NCBI GenBank assembly: GCA_022567305.1
Contig: JADFHF010000030.1
Coordinates: 1 to 44,017, forward strand
Origin: Bacteroidota bacterium
GTDB taxonomy: Bacteria; Bacteroidota; Rhodothermia; Rhodothermales; UBA10348
Reading direction: 5' to 3'
Length of the DNA stretch: 44,017 nt
The position numbers and the translations under genes are program-made. Positions 25,870 through 34,393 of the stretch are shown in pieces. The notes below the pieces were generated by a model that had not been told where the DNA came from, did no database searches, and saw only the letters and a list, made by a program, of their open reading frames with translations. Each line of letters starts with the position of its first letter. Position 1 is the first letter of the stretch.

Positions 25870-25878
25870 GACCACACC

Positions 25879-26643
25879 TCAGATATAGAGATGATCGGGG
25901 TCCAGTTCTTCCCGAATGATTCGGAGTTCATCTGCCGTAGGCTCCGGGGTTTCAGTGACATCCCCGGCCATCTGTAGATTCCAGCCGATGGTGCTAACTA
26001 CATCGCTTCGCTCGACTCCCGGATGGATCTCAGTCAGGAAGATTTCTCCCGACTCGGAATCAAATTTGAACACACCCAGGTTCGTAATGAGCAGTGTTGG
26101 CCCTCCTCCCGGAAGACCCCAATCCTTTCTCGTTTTACCATTTGCTTTTTGGCCCGGACTCGTAATGAAATCCACGGTTTCGGGAAACGTCTTCAGATTT
26201 TGCGTCGCGATGATAACGACTCTTTTGGCGTGAATCGCCATTTCGCAGGCTCCGCCACTACCGGGAAGTCGCACTTTGGGATTTTTGTAATTACCGATTA
26301 CCGTCGTATTGATATTCCCGTATCGATCCATCTGCGCCGCGCCCAGGAATCCGACGTCGATCTTTTCATTCACCAGGTAATACTGGAAGACATCAAAGAT
26401 CGAACAGACCGCGGCGGCACCCTTTACCAGACACGGATCACCAATCGAAAGCGGAAGTCGATCGGGTACCGATCCGACCGCTCCGGATTCATAGATTAGC
26501 GTTAGATTTGGAGCATGGGTGTGACGAGCCAGATTGCACGCTAGATTGGGAAGCCCGATACCGACAAAAACGACTTCACCATCCAGAAGCTCGCGTGCCG
26601 CTCGGACAACCATCAATTCCGATGTTGAATACGAGGCTGCCAT
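25879..26643 (-). CDS. 3-oxoacid CoA-transferase, subunit B (CatJ/PcaJ-GctB type)
   Basis: 254 residues from ATG 26643; a TTG one codon earlier also exists, directly after the subunit A stop. The active-site glutamate is Glu52 in 'LTLIYESGAVGS', the residue that forms the glutamyl-CoA thioester in this family. Other marks: 'GIGLPNLACNLA', 'FLGAAQMDRYGNINTT', 'LPGSGGACEMA' and the 'IGWNLQMAGDVTETPEPTADELRII' tail, as in the Pseudomonas B13-type 3-oxoadipate CoA-transferase beta chain. It moves CoA from succinyl-CoA to a 3-oxoacid together with subunit A. The gap to its neighbours is essentially nil. Confidence 0.92.
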   Translation of the reverse strand: MAASYSTSELMVVRAARELLDGEVVFVGIGLPNLACNLARHTHAPNLTLIYESGAVGSVPDRLPLSIGDPCLVKGAAAVCSIFDVFQYYLVNEKIDVGFLGAAQMDRYGNINTTVIGNYKNPKVRLPGSGGACEMAIHAKRVVIIATQNLKTFPETVDFITSPGQKANGKTRKDWGLPGGGPTLLITNLGVFKFDSESGEIFLTEIHPGVERSDVVSTIGWNLQMAGDVTETPEPTADELRIIREELDPDHLYI

Positions 26644-26646
26644 CAA

Positions 26647-27558
26647 TCAATATCCATAATTCACAGGCGTCGACAGAACGAGCTCGGCCTTCAGACGGCT
26701 CACCTCATCGGGACCTAACTTTTCGACGTAGTCCGTACGGGATCCTACCCCATATATCCATTCATCCAGATATCGATCAAGAGACGATGGGTCTCTCGAA
26801 ATATCTCCCCAGGCGACATAAAAATCGTTGTCCCGGTCGTAATAACCCTGAACATAGGAAGGATGACAACCGAAAGGTTCCACTACGACCGCATCGACCA
26901 CCATGCCGGGTATCAAGGTTCTATTAGGATCGGATCGAATCACGGTTGAATCCACCAACTCCTCTACCACGACAATAACGTTCTTTGCAGCGAACGCGGT
27001 TTCCTTTTGGATTCCCGTAATACCCCAAACCTGTGCATTGCCGTCTGCGTCAGCTCGCTGAGCGTGAACGATAGCGATGTCAGGATTCAGCGCCGGAACG
27101 GTTGCGATCGACCGTTCCGTATACGGACAGGTCACCGATCGAATTTGGGGATTTACGGTCGGAAGATCGCTTCCGAGATAACTTTGAACGGGATAAAAAG
27201 GTAGGTTTGCGGCTCCTGCTATCAGTCGGGCCGCAAGCCCGAAATGTGAGTATTCCTCGATTTCGAGCGGACTTGGGATCTGCCCCTCAATCGCCCGTCT
27301 GAGGCCAAATAGTGAACCGGCGCCAGGATTTCCGGCCCAACTGAAAATGAGCTTTGACGCACAACCGGCGGCGATCATCTGATCGTAAATCAGGTCCGGA
27401 GTCATTCGGCAGAGTGTAAGATTCCGCTTTCTCTGACGGATGATTTCATGCGCCGCAGCAAAGCAGATGAGGTGAGTGAATCCATCGATTACAATCGTGA
27501 AGCCATCTTCCACAAAGCGAGAAATCGCATCTGCCATGGTCGTGACTTTGCTCTCCAT
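26647..27558 (-). CDS. 3-oxoacid CoA-transferase, subunit A (CatI/PcaI-GctA type)
   Basis: 303 residues from ATG 27558 with GAGGAA at ideal spacing. Family features: 'FVEDGFTIVIDGFTHLICFAAAHEIIRQ', 'LTLCRMTPDLIYDQMIAAGCASKLIFSWAGNPG', 'LEIEEYSHFGLAARL', 'CPYTERSIATVPALNPDIAIVHAQRADADGNAQ'. This is the GctA-like branch that includes the 3-oxoadipate CoA-transferase alpha chain of Pseudomonas B13, rather than the SCOT/AtoD branch. The alternative is glutaconate or another dicarboxylate as acceptor. No ring-cleavage genes (protocatechuate or catechol pathway) lie in the window, so the 3-oxoacid probably arises from the aminotransferase and dehydrogenase genes just upstream. Confidence 0.92.
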   Translation of the reverse strand: MESKVTTMADAISRFVEDGFTIVIDGFTHLICFAAAHEIIRQRKRNLTLCRMTPDLIYDQMIAAGCASKLIFSWAGNPGAGSLFGLRRAIEGQIPSPLEIEEYSHFGLAARLIAGAANLPFYPVQSYLGSDLPTVNPQIRSVTCPYTERSIATVPALNPDIAIVHAQRADADGNAQVWGITGIQKETAFAAKNVIVVVEELVDSTVIRSDPNRTLIPGMVVDAVVVEPFGCHPSYVQGYYDRDNDFYVAWGDISRDPSSLDRYLDEWIYGVGSRTDYVEKLGPDEVSRLKAELVLSTPVNYGY

Positions 27559-27567
27559 TCGCGTTCC

Positions 27568-28872
27568 TCAGGACAGAGATAGCTCGGACAACACGTTCGC
27601 CACTATTTCGAGTGCCTTATCTGCATCGGCTCTTTCGAGAATCATCGGTGGAGCAAATCGTACAGAATTCTCTCCGCAGGTCAGTACGAGAAGTCCCTTT
27701 CCGAAGCAAGAATATTCAAACGAGGCAGCCATCTCTCCAGATGTAAACTCGATCGCAAGCATCAGTCCTTTTCCTCGAACATCAGAAATGAACGGATGTC
27801 TGGATTGCAACTCGGATAGTCCCTCCATGAGGTAGCCGCCGATTTCTATCGCATTGGTCATGAGCCCCTCTTCCACGAGGTTGATCGTCTCCAAAGCAGC
27901 CGCGCAGGCAACCGGATTGCCGCCGAACGTACTTCCATGACTACCCGGAGGCCAGGACATGATCTCATCCCGGGCAATAACGGCACTGATGGGAAGTCCT
28001 GATCCGAGTCCTTTGGCGAGCGTGATAATGTCCGGCACGACGTCCCAATGCTCCATGGCAAAAAACTTTCCGGTTCGACCCATCCCACTCTGGATTTCGT
28101 CGGCAATGAGCAGAATGCCAAACTCGTCACATAGCTTTCTCAGCTGCGGGAAGTATTTTGGAGGCGGGATGATATGCCCTCCTTCTCCCTGAATGGGTTC
28201 GACCACCACGGCCGCAACTTCATCCGGAGAAATCGTTCTCTGGAAAATGGTATCCCTCCAACCATCGACACAGTGCACGTTGCATTCAGGGTACGTCAGA
28301 TGGTACGCACAGGACCTGCAATTCCCGTACGGCATGTGCGTGACTCCGGGTAGCAGCGGACCAAAACCTGCACGCTGCTTGATTTTGCTGGCTGTCAGAC
28401 TGAGGGCTCCGTACGTTCGGCCATGGAATCCCCCATAAAATGAAATAATCTGTTGACGCCCTGTATAATACCGAGCCAGCTTTATGGCGCCTTCAACGGC
28501 CTCTGCGCCGGAATTTCCCAAGTACACCCGCCAGGAGTCGGGCCCGGGCGCGAGGTCCGCGAGCTTCTGACATAGCTCAGTATAGACCGAGTAATAGAAG
28601 TCGGTCCCACAGATGTGTAGCAGTCGATCCACCTGGTCCTTGATTCGACTCACGACTCGGGGATGACAATGTCCGGTCAAAGAAACAGCGATTCCGGACA
28701 TGAAATCAATAAATCGATTGCCATCCACATCCGTAACCACGATGCCCTGTGCATGATCAACGGCGAGCGGATACTCTTTAATGAGTGATCGTGAGGCCAC
28801 GAGCGAGTCGCGTTCAATCAGGGCCCGCGCTTTCGGTCCCGGCAATTCCGTTTTTATCTCGGGATAGTTCAG
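27568..28872 (-). CDS. Class III omega-aminotransferase (acetylornithine/4-aminobutyrate-like) with Cys loop
   Basis: PLP enzyme of the subgroup that includes Pyrococcus PH1423-like omega-aminotransferases/racemases. Numbered from a TTG at 28845, the PLP lysine is Lys278 in 'ITLAKGLGSGLP', with Asp249 in 'LLIADEIQSGMGRTGK'. A loop carries Cys176, Cys179, Cys188 and Cys192 (CxxC-x8-CxxxC), suggesting a bound metal. The start is placed at CTG 28872: the residues gained (LNYPEIKTEL before PGPKARA) match the family leader as I recall it, GGAGG lies 7 bp upstream, and CTG overlaps the stop of the preceding dehydrogenase (CTGA). With standard starts only, TTG 28845 would be used. It probably transaminates the terminal amino group of an omega- or beta-amino acid. 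Confidence 0.9.
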   Translation of the reverse strand: MNYPEIKTELPGPKARALIERDSLVASRSLIKEYPLAVDHAQGIVVTDVDGNRFIDFMSGIAVSLTGHCHPRVVSRIKDQVDRLLHICGTDFYYSVYTELCQKLADLAPGPDSWRVYLGNSGAEAVEGAIKLARYYTGRQQIISFYGGFHGRTYGALSLTASKIKQRAGFGPLLPGVTHMPYGNCRSCAYHLTYPECNVHCVDGWRDTIFQRTISPDEVAAVVVEPIQGEGGHIIPPPKYFPQLRKLCDEFGILLIADEIQSGMGRTGKFFAMEHWDVVPDIITLAKGLGSGLPISAVIARDEIMSWPPGSHGSTFGGNPVACAAALETINLVEEGLMTNAIEIGGYLMEGLSELQSRHPFISDVRGKGLMLAIEFTSGEMAASFEYSCFGKGLLVLTCGENSVRFAPPMILERADADKALEIVANVLSELSLS

Positions 28873-30452
28873 ATCGAAGCCTCCACAACCGTTCGGCTTT
28901 GCTCACGCATGAATTGCTGAACGTAATACGGACCACAACCCCCTTTTCCTGTCGATCCACTTCCCTTCCATCCGCAAAACGCTTGAACACCCGGCCACGC
29001 GCCTGTAGTCGCTCCCGACCTACGATTGGCGTAGCACACGCCTGATTCAATATGGTTGAAGAACCACTCCACCTCGTCGGGATCGCTGCTATAAACACCT
29101 GCGGTCAACCCATACTCTGAACGATTGGACAGGTCCACGGCTTCCTCCAGGGTTTCGACGACCCCCACGGTAACGAAGGGCACAAACAGTTCTTTGTAAA
29201 AGAGTTCGTGGTCCGTGGGTAATCCCGTAACGATCGTCGGCTCAACGAAATATCCTCGATCAAAGGGCGGATCACTAAGAGTATTTCCTCCGCTTAAAAT
29301 CGTACCGTCCCGCCTCGCAACCTCTACGGCCCCCTGATAGGTCTGATAAGCGCTCTCGTTGACCAGGGGTCCCAGGAAGACTCCCCGCTCACTGGGATCA
29401 CCGATCACAACCGCCCTAGTCTTTTCAACGAGACGGTCTAAAAATTCGACCTCAAGGGATGGATGAACGTACACCCGGGAGCAGGCGCTACATTTCTGGC
29501 CGCTAAGCCCGACGACCGATCTCATGACTCCCTCCGCCGCTAGTTCGGCGTCGGCGTTTACGGTAACGATTGCGGGGTTTTTTCCTCCCATTTCGGTCAC
29601 ACACGGCTTCGGATATTCAGGGGAGAACCGGTGATACGCACTCATTCCTACCTCTTTGGAACCCGTAAACACGATGCCGTCAACATCCGGGTTAGTAACC
29701 AATTCTTCCCCAACGACAGAGCCTGGGCCATTGACGTAATTAAAAACTCCGGCAGGAAGTCCGGCTTCCCTGAACACATCGTACAGCAGTAAGCCGGTCC
29801 ACGGAGCATCCGAGGACGGTTTGTAAACGACCGTGTTTCCTGCAACGAGCGCTCCGGCTGACATACCGGCTGAAAGAGCCAGGGGAAAATTAAAGGGGGC
29901 GATGACGGCCCATACTCCGAATGGCCGAAGCACGCTCACCACGTGCTCATCAGGAGAGAGCTGACCCATCCGCTTGAAAAAGCCGTTGGCATCCTCCATC
30001 TGCTGGCAGTAATAACGAATGAGGTCTGCAGCCTCTTCGGTATCACCCATCGCTTCGAGGCGACTTTTGCCGACTTCCAGACACATAACGGCCGCAAAAA
30101 AATACTTCCGTTCGCTGATCAGATCCGCGGCCGCACGAAGAATTCGAACACGCTCGTGCCAGTCCTCCGACCAGGTGCGATAGGCACTCTTCGCCGCTTG
30201 AATGGCGTCACGTGTATCGTCAGCCGTACCGTTTGCAAAGTACCCGAGGATCAGGTTTCTATCCGTCGGAGAAATATCGTCATTATAGGAATTCGCTTCT
30301 CGCGCTTCGTCAGCAATAAAATTAGGATACGTTGCTCCCGCTTTTTGCCTGGCTTCCTCTACACCCGCATCAAAGTCACCGTGAAAGGCGTCGGAATCTC
30401 CCTGTCCCATCGTCGAATAAGTGAATTTGAAGTCCGTCTGTTCCGCTTGCAT
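28869..30452 (-). CDS. Aldehyde dehydrogenase, glutamate-semialdehyde dehydrogenase (P5CDH/RocA)-like
   Basis: 527 residues. NAD(P)+-dependent ALDH fold with catalytic Cys in 'LSGQKCSACSRVYV', Glu in 'VTEMGGKNPAIV', Asn in 'APFNFPLALS' and 'VFTGSKEVG' in the cofactor site. The C-terminal 'TGAWPGVQAFCGWKGSGSTGKGGCGPYYVQQFMREQSRT' region, in pieces, is the hallmark of RocA/PruA-type L-glutamate gamma-semialdehyde dehydrogenases, which also accept related amino-semialdehydes. In this operon it would oxidise the aldehyde formed by one of the two aminotransferases to a carboxylic acid. The N-terminal 40 residues are unusually acidic. Neighbours: aminotransferase 82 bp upstream, aminotransferase overlapping or close downstream. 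Confidence 0.93.
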   Translation of the reverse strand: MQAEQTDFKFTYSTMGQGDSDAFHGDFDAGVEEARQKAGATYPNFIADEAREANSYNDDISPTDRNLILGYFANGTADDTRDAIQAAKSAYRTWSEDWHERVRILRAAADLISERKYFFAAVMCLEVGKSRLEAMGDTEEAADLIRYYCQQMEDANGFFKRMGQLSPDEHVVSVLRPFGVWAVIAPFNFPLALSAGMSAGALVAGNTVVYKPSSDAPWTGLLLYDVFREAGLPAGVFNYVNGPGSVVGEELVTNPDVDGIVFTGSKEVGMSAYHRFSPEYPKPCVTEMGGKNPAIVTVNADAELAAEGVMRSVVGLSGQKCSACSRVYVHPSLEVEFLDRLVEKTRAVVIGDPSERGVFLGPLVNESAYQTYQGAVEVARRDGTILSGGNTLSDPPFDRGYFVEPTIVTGLPTDHELFYKELFVPFVTVGVVETLEEAVDLSNRSEYGLTAGVYSSDPDEVEWFFNHIESGVCYANRRSGATTGAWPGVQAFCGWKGSGSTGKGGCGPYYVQQFMREQSRTVVEASI

Positions 30453-30534
30453 ATCGACCTGACCATAGATCGTGGAATGGTGAAAAAGAAGCTATACGTT
30501 TCCGGCGTCTTTTGCATAACACCTTGAACGCCCA

Positions 30535-31875
30535 TCATAGGTTTTCCTCAATCGTTTCGATCGCAGACTTGAGCCGCTTTACCAATTCGTCCACCTGATC
30601 TTTCGTGATAACGAATGGGGGTCCAAGGACTGAAAGATCCCCATTATTTGAAGGAAGATATCTAGTTGTGGACCATAGGATCAACCGTTCTTCAAACGCT
30701 GCTTTTCGAATCCGTTCCGCGATTTTAAATTCCGGTGGAAACGGCTCTTTTGTGTCTCGATTTTCCACATACTCCACACCTGCAAGTAGACCAATTCCCC
30801 GTACGTCGCCAACTATTTCGCTCGACCTCAACGTTTGAAGCTGCTCGAGAAAGTACACTCCCATTTGCGCAGATCTTGCTACAAGTTCATGATCTTTTAG
30901 ATATTGAATCGTAGATAAGCCAGCGGCAGCGGCCACGGGTGTGTGTGAAAAAGTCTGATTAAAACTGAAAGCTCCACTCTTTTGGGCAATGGTATCGACA
31001 ATCTCATCGCGCACGACCAGCGCACTGAGGGGTGCGTAGCCCCCGCTCAGCCCTTTTCCCAGAGTCAGGATATCGGGCGCTACATCTTCTCGGTCGACCG
31101 CCAGCCATTTCCCCGTTCTCCCCATGCCCGTCAACACTTCGTCCACAATGAAAAGAACATCGTGTCGATCGCAGATCTCACGAATCTTGGCGAAGTAACC
31201 GGGTGGTGATACAACGCCCCCTGCGGATGCGCCGATTACCGGTTCGGCAATGAAGGCCGCAACCAATTCCGGACCCTCCTTCTCGATAGTCGCTTCAAGA
31301 TGAGAAGCGCACTGATCCCCGAATTCTTCGAACGAAAGATCTGTCGGACAACGATACTCCATCGGTGCCGGTACGAAAGAGAAATCCTGCAGAAGGGGTT
31401 CGAATATTTCCCTCGACGAAGGCCGGCCGGAAACGGAGAGGGCAGCCAACGTATTGCCGTGATAACCCGGGGTCCGCGCGATAATTCTATACTTCTGGTC
31501 ACGACCTTTTTCACACCAGTATTGCCTCGCCAGTTTAATAGCTGCTTCGGTTGCTGCCGATCCACTGCTCAGGAAATAAACATGATTCAGCCCCTCCGGA
31601 GTGAATGCGGCAACTTCTCTCGCCAACGCTTCAACGGGCTCATTCGTAAAGTGGAGCCCGTTCACGTACGCGAGTTTATGCGCCTGATTGGCCATCGAGT
31701 TCGCGATCTCGGCGACACCGTGTCCAACGTTAACCACTAATGCGCCACCGGAACCATCGATAAACTCGTTCCCATCCTGATCATAGAGGTAGATCCCCTC
31801 CCCCCGGACGGCCGTCGACATTTCCTCCGTTAAACGTCGATAAAACACGTTGGATGTGGGATACCTGGGGGACAT
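30535..31875 (-). CDS. Class III aminotransferase (aspartate aminotransferase family / beta-transaminase-like)
   Basis: 446 residues. PLP lysine is Lys274 in 'LTLGKGLSGGYAPLSALVV', Asp245 in 'LFIVDEVLTGMGRTGKW', and the phosphate-binding turn is 'LSSGSAATEAAIKLARQYW' (residues about 102-120). It starts with 'YPTSNVFYRRL...RGEGIYLYDQDG', as in the broad set annotated 'aspartate aminotransferase family'; that set includes enzymes acting on beta- and omega-amino acids with pyruvate as acceptor. The ATG overlaps the stop of the symporter by one base, a tight coupling of uptake and deamination. The substrate cannot be fixed from sequence. Confidence 0.92.
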   Translation of the reverse strand: MSPRYPTSNVFYRRLTEEMSTAVRGEGIYLYDQDGNEFIDGSGGALVVNVGHGVAEIANSMANQAHKLAYVNGLHFTNEPVEALAREVAAFTPEGLNHVYFLSSGSAATEAAIKLARQYWCEKGRDQKYRIIARTPGYHGNTLAALSVSGRPSSREIFEPLLQDFSFVPAPMEYRCPTDLSFEEFGDQCASHLEATIEKEGPELVAAFIAEPVIGASAGGVVSPPGYFAKIREICDRHDVLFIVDEVLTGMGRTGKWLAVDREDVAPDILTLGKGLSGGYAPLSALVVRDEIVDTIAQKSGAFSFNQTFSHTPVAAAAGLSTIQYLKDHELVARSAQMGVYFLEQLQTLRSSEIVGDVRGIGLLAGVEYVENRDTKEPFPPEFKIAERIRKAAFEERLILWSTTRYLPSNNGDLSVLGPPFVITKDQVDELVKRLKSAIETIEENL

Positions 31876-33344
31876 CAGTCAGTGGCCTCCGTTCCGAAAG
31901 GACTTAAGTTTCCAAAACGGCCCGCCAGTGCGAGTTCGACACCTTCTGCATTTCGAAGAGGCCGGGGCTCATTTGAGCGCTGAGTGGCGAGGCTTACGAC
32001 GACGAGGGCAATGATCCCCATGGCCAGCCCAAAGAGGTCCGACGGTATAGCAATCGTAAAGAACGGAACGACAATCCAGCAGACGAGACCCACGATCATA
32101 GAAGCTAAAGCGCCAGGAATATTGGCCTTTTTCCACCAGATAGCGGCCGTCAAAGGCACAAAAAGCGAAACCAGGGCTATCGAAAATGCATTGACCAGGA
32201 GGTTATATATGTTTTGGAAATACAGCGCCACCATGAGTGCAAGGATCGTCACGACGGGTACGCTCCACCGAGACCACTTCAGAATATTCGCGTCTGTCGC
32301 ATCCGGCTTGGCAAAAGGAATCAAGTTCTTTCCGATAACGCTCGAGGTTGCCAGAATAGCGCTGTCCGCGCTGCTCATCACGGCTGCAAGAAGTGCGCTG
32401 ACGAAGATGACGACAACGGTCGTCGGCAGATACTCCATTACGAGCATGGGCACAATCAATTCAGCATTTTCGATATCCGGCATCAAAATGGTCCCAATCA
32501 GTCCCATACAAATCGGGATTAAGCCGAACGTCAGATAAACGCCACTTGAAATGTACAATCCGGTTTGAGCCGTCTTCTCATCCTTGGCCGCCAGACAACG
32601 CTGCATCAAGTCCTGTCCCGCAATATTTCCAAGCCCAATCACGATCCAGGCTCGTATGTAGAACAACCAATTCGAAAATCCTCCCTCTTCCGGAGTCATC
32701 GAAAAGCTGCCTTCGGGAAGGCGCGAAAGAATGGCTTCCAGACCACCGGCTTCCTTGATCAGAACCGGAAACGCAATCAACAGGCCCACTACAACCAGAA
32801 TGATTTGCAGGAAGTCCGTCCAGGCAACAGCCCACATCCCCCCGATCATGGTGTAGATGAGTGTGATCGCTGTGCCGATTCCGATCGCCCACTCCGTAGA
32901 AATACCTGTGATCGTTTGAAGAACGAATCCGAACGATACGAGAAGGGCACCTGTCCATCCTACGTAAATGATGATCGTTGCAACGGCGGCAAGGAACCCG
33001 GTTCTCTTGTCATACCGAGAATTAAACACGTCGACCACCGTCATCACGGACATTCGTCGAAGCATCCGAGCGAAGAAGAGGCCCGCCAACAGAAGACAGA
33101 GAGCCGCTCCAAACGGATCCGCAATAACCCCGATAAAACCCTTTTCATAGGCTACGCCAGCGGCCCCTAGAACCGTTCCCCCGCCGAACCATGTCGCAGA
33201 CAGCGTTCCAACAGTCAACCAAAGTGGAAGGCTACGCCCCGCGACAAGAAAGTCAGCCGCATTCGTGACTCGCCGACTCGCGATGTAACCAATGCCCAAC
33301 ATGGCCAGCAAGTAGACCGCGATGCCTATGTAGACCTCAGCCAT
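31875..33344 (-). CDS. Sodium:solute symporter family (SSS) transporter
   Basis: 489 residues, about 13 membrane helices as expected for SSS/LeuT-fold carriers. Family features: 'AADFLVAGRSLPLWLTVGTLSATWFGGGTVLG' near the N-terminus, 'IYTMIGGMWAVAWTDFLQIILVVVG', 'GQDLMQRCLAAKDEKTA' and the Na2-site-like 'ALLAAVMSSADSAILATSS'. The start overlaps the P1 peptidase stop by 8 bp. These carriers import amino acids, peptoid-like compounds, sugars or carboxylates with Na+. Placed between peptidase and aminotransferase, the obvious cargo is the amino acid or small peptide that the operon degrades. Confidence 0.93.
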   Translation of the reverse strand: MAEVYIGIAVYLLAMLGIGYIASRRVTNAADFLVAGRSLPLWLTVGTLSATWFGGGTVLGAAGVAYEKGFIGVIADPFGAALCLLLAGLFFARMLRRMSVMTVVDVFNSRYDKRTGFLAAVATIIIYVGWTGALLVSFGFVLQTITGISTEWAIGIGTAITLIYTMIGGMWAVAWTDFLQIILVVVGLLIAFPVLIKEAGGLEAILSRLPEGSFSMTPEEGGFSNWLFYIRAWIVIGLGNIAGQDLMQRCLAAKDEKTAQTGLYISSGVYLTFGLIPICMGLIGTILMPDIENAELIVPMLVMEYLPTTVVVIFVSALLAAVMSSADSAILATSSVIGKNLIPFAKPDATDANILKWSRWSVPVVTILALMVALYFQNIYNLLVNAFSIALVSLFVPLTAAIWWKKANIPGALASMIVGLVCWIVVPFFTIAIPSDLFGLAMGIIALVVVSLATQRSNEPRPLRNAEGVELALAGRFGNLSPFGTEATD

Positions 33345-34386
33345 TCGCCACCCGTATCAATTTCCCGATCATTTCATCGGACATGGAATGGGCTGTTCTT
33401 CCCCCCGAACCGGTGAGCGTCGTGGCCGCGGAGAGCGCACTGAGAACAGCCTCTGTGGTGGCCTCGCGAGCGCCCTGGCGGAGTTCAGCGTGTGAGACAT
33501 TGGGAGCGAATTCCAGATCGTAGATCCCGGCACGGTTCGGTTCTCGAACGGCAATACCCGTCGAGAATGATACAATTTGGTAGGAGCCGGCAGGCTTCCT
33601 AACGGAGCCGATATCAGCGGCGCCGTATGCGGCGCCAGCGGCCAGGGTGTCGAGTACTGGAGACGGAAGCGCGGCATTTGTCGCGACCACTCCGAGTAAC
33701 GACGGATACAGATTCTCGGGGGGATTCGCTTCAGATTCGTCCAGGAATTCGGCGTATGAACCATAGTTTGCCAGGACCAGCGAACCGACGGTATACGTTT
33801 TTCCTCCCCTTTCTATTACTCGCGACGACGTGCCGATACCCCCTTTAAACCCGAAGGAAACAGCGCCGACACCCGCGCCTACGTTCCCCTCCTCAGCGTT
33901 ATCAGATGAGGCACCGTTGAGTGCTTTCAGCGCGTGGTCTTCGGTCAGTCGGCGAGCTGTCATGTCGTTAAGGACTCGATCGTCGAATCCCATTACGATG
34001 GGCGGCCAGCCGCCACTTGTCGAAAGCCCGCTACTCCTTATGAATCCGTACGTGATGGCGCCATTATATATTCTTCCCACACTAAGTAGATTCGCCATGA
34101 ACACCGGAGAGGCGAGAAGCCCAAAATCGTCCATCACCGAATAGCCCGTCATCTCACCACCGGAACCATCGGTGTATTTTCCATAGAAATAGAGTGCGTT
34201 TTCGTCGGTTACCGCATGTGGGGATACGACTGTGATGCCCGTCTGAATCTCCCCCTCCGAAATCGATTCGTGCCCAACATGAACTCCGCTCACATCCGTA
34301 ATGGAATTGTTCTCGCCGCTCGGAAGCGTTCCGATCACGATGCCGCGCTCGCGAGCCCTCCCAATATGATTTGCCTGGGTGCTCAT
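33337..34386 (-). CDS. P1 family peptidase (DmpA/BapA, aminopeptidase or beta-aminopeptidase), cytosolic
   Basis: 349 residues, no signal peptide. Typical P1 course: 'NSITDVSGVHVGHESI', 'TGITVV', 'GEMTGYSVMDDFGLLASPVFMANLLSVG', 'GNVGAGVGAVSFGFKGGIGTSSRV', then 'YPSLLGVVATNAAL', where Ser229 should be the nucleophile freed by self-cleavage of the proenzyme. The 'GxGT.....KGGIGTSSR' stretch is shared with the second P1 gene. The family removes N-terminal residues from peptides and includes the only known beta-aminopeptidases (BapA). The stop lies inside the start of the symporter. Which residues it prefers is unknown. Confidence 0.93.
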   Translation of the reverse strand: MSTQANHIGRARERGIVIGTLPSGENNSITDVSGVHVGHESISEGEIQTGITVVSPHAVTDENALYFYGKYTDGSGGEMTGYSVMDDFGLLASPVFMANLLSVGRIYNGAITYGFIRSSGLSTSGGWPPIVMGFDDRVLNDMTARRLTEDHALKALNGASSDNAEEGNVGAGVGAVSFGFKGGIGTSSRVIERGGKTYTVGSLVLANYGSYAEFLDESEANPPENLYPSLLGVVATNAALPSPVLDTLAAGAAYGAADIGSVRKPAGSYQIVSFSTGIAVREPNRAGIYDLEFAPNVSHAELRQGAREATTEAVLSALSAATTLTGSGGRTAHSMSDEMIGKLIRVANG

Positions 34387-34393
34387 ACTCCGG

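Noticed and set aside
29943-30527. Open frame of about 190 codons on the plus strand
   Set aside because: Antisense to the aldehyde dehydrogenase; basic, low-quality translation typical of a shadow frame.
32565-33170. Open frame of about 200 codons on the plus strand
   Set aside because: Antisense to the SSS symporter; very hydrophilic and Arg/His/Asn-rich, as expected from the complement of membrane-helix codons.
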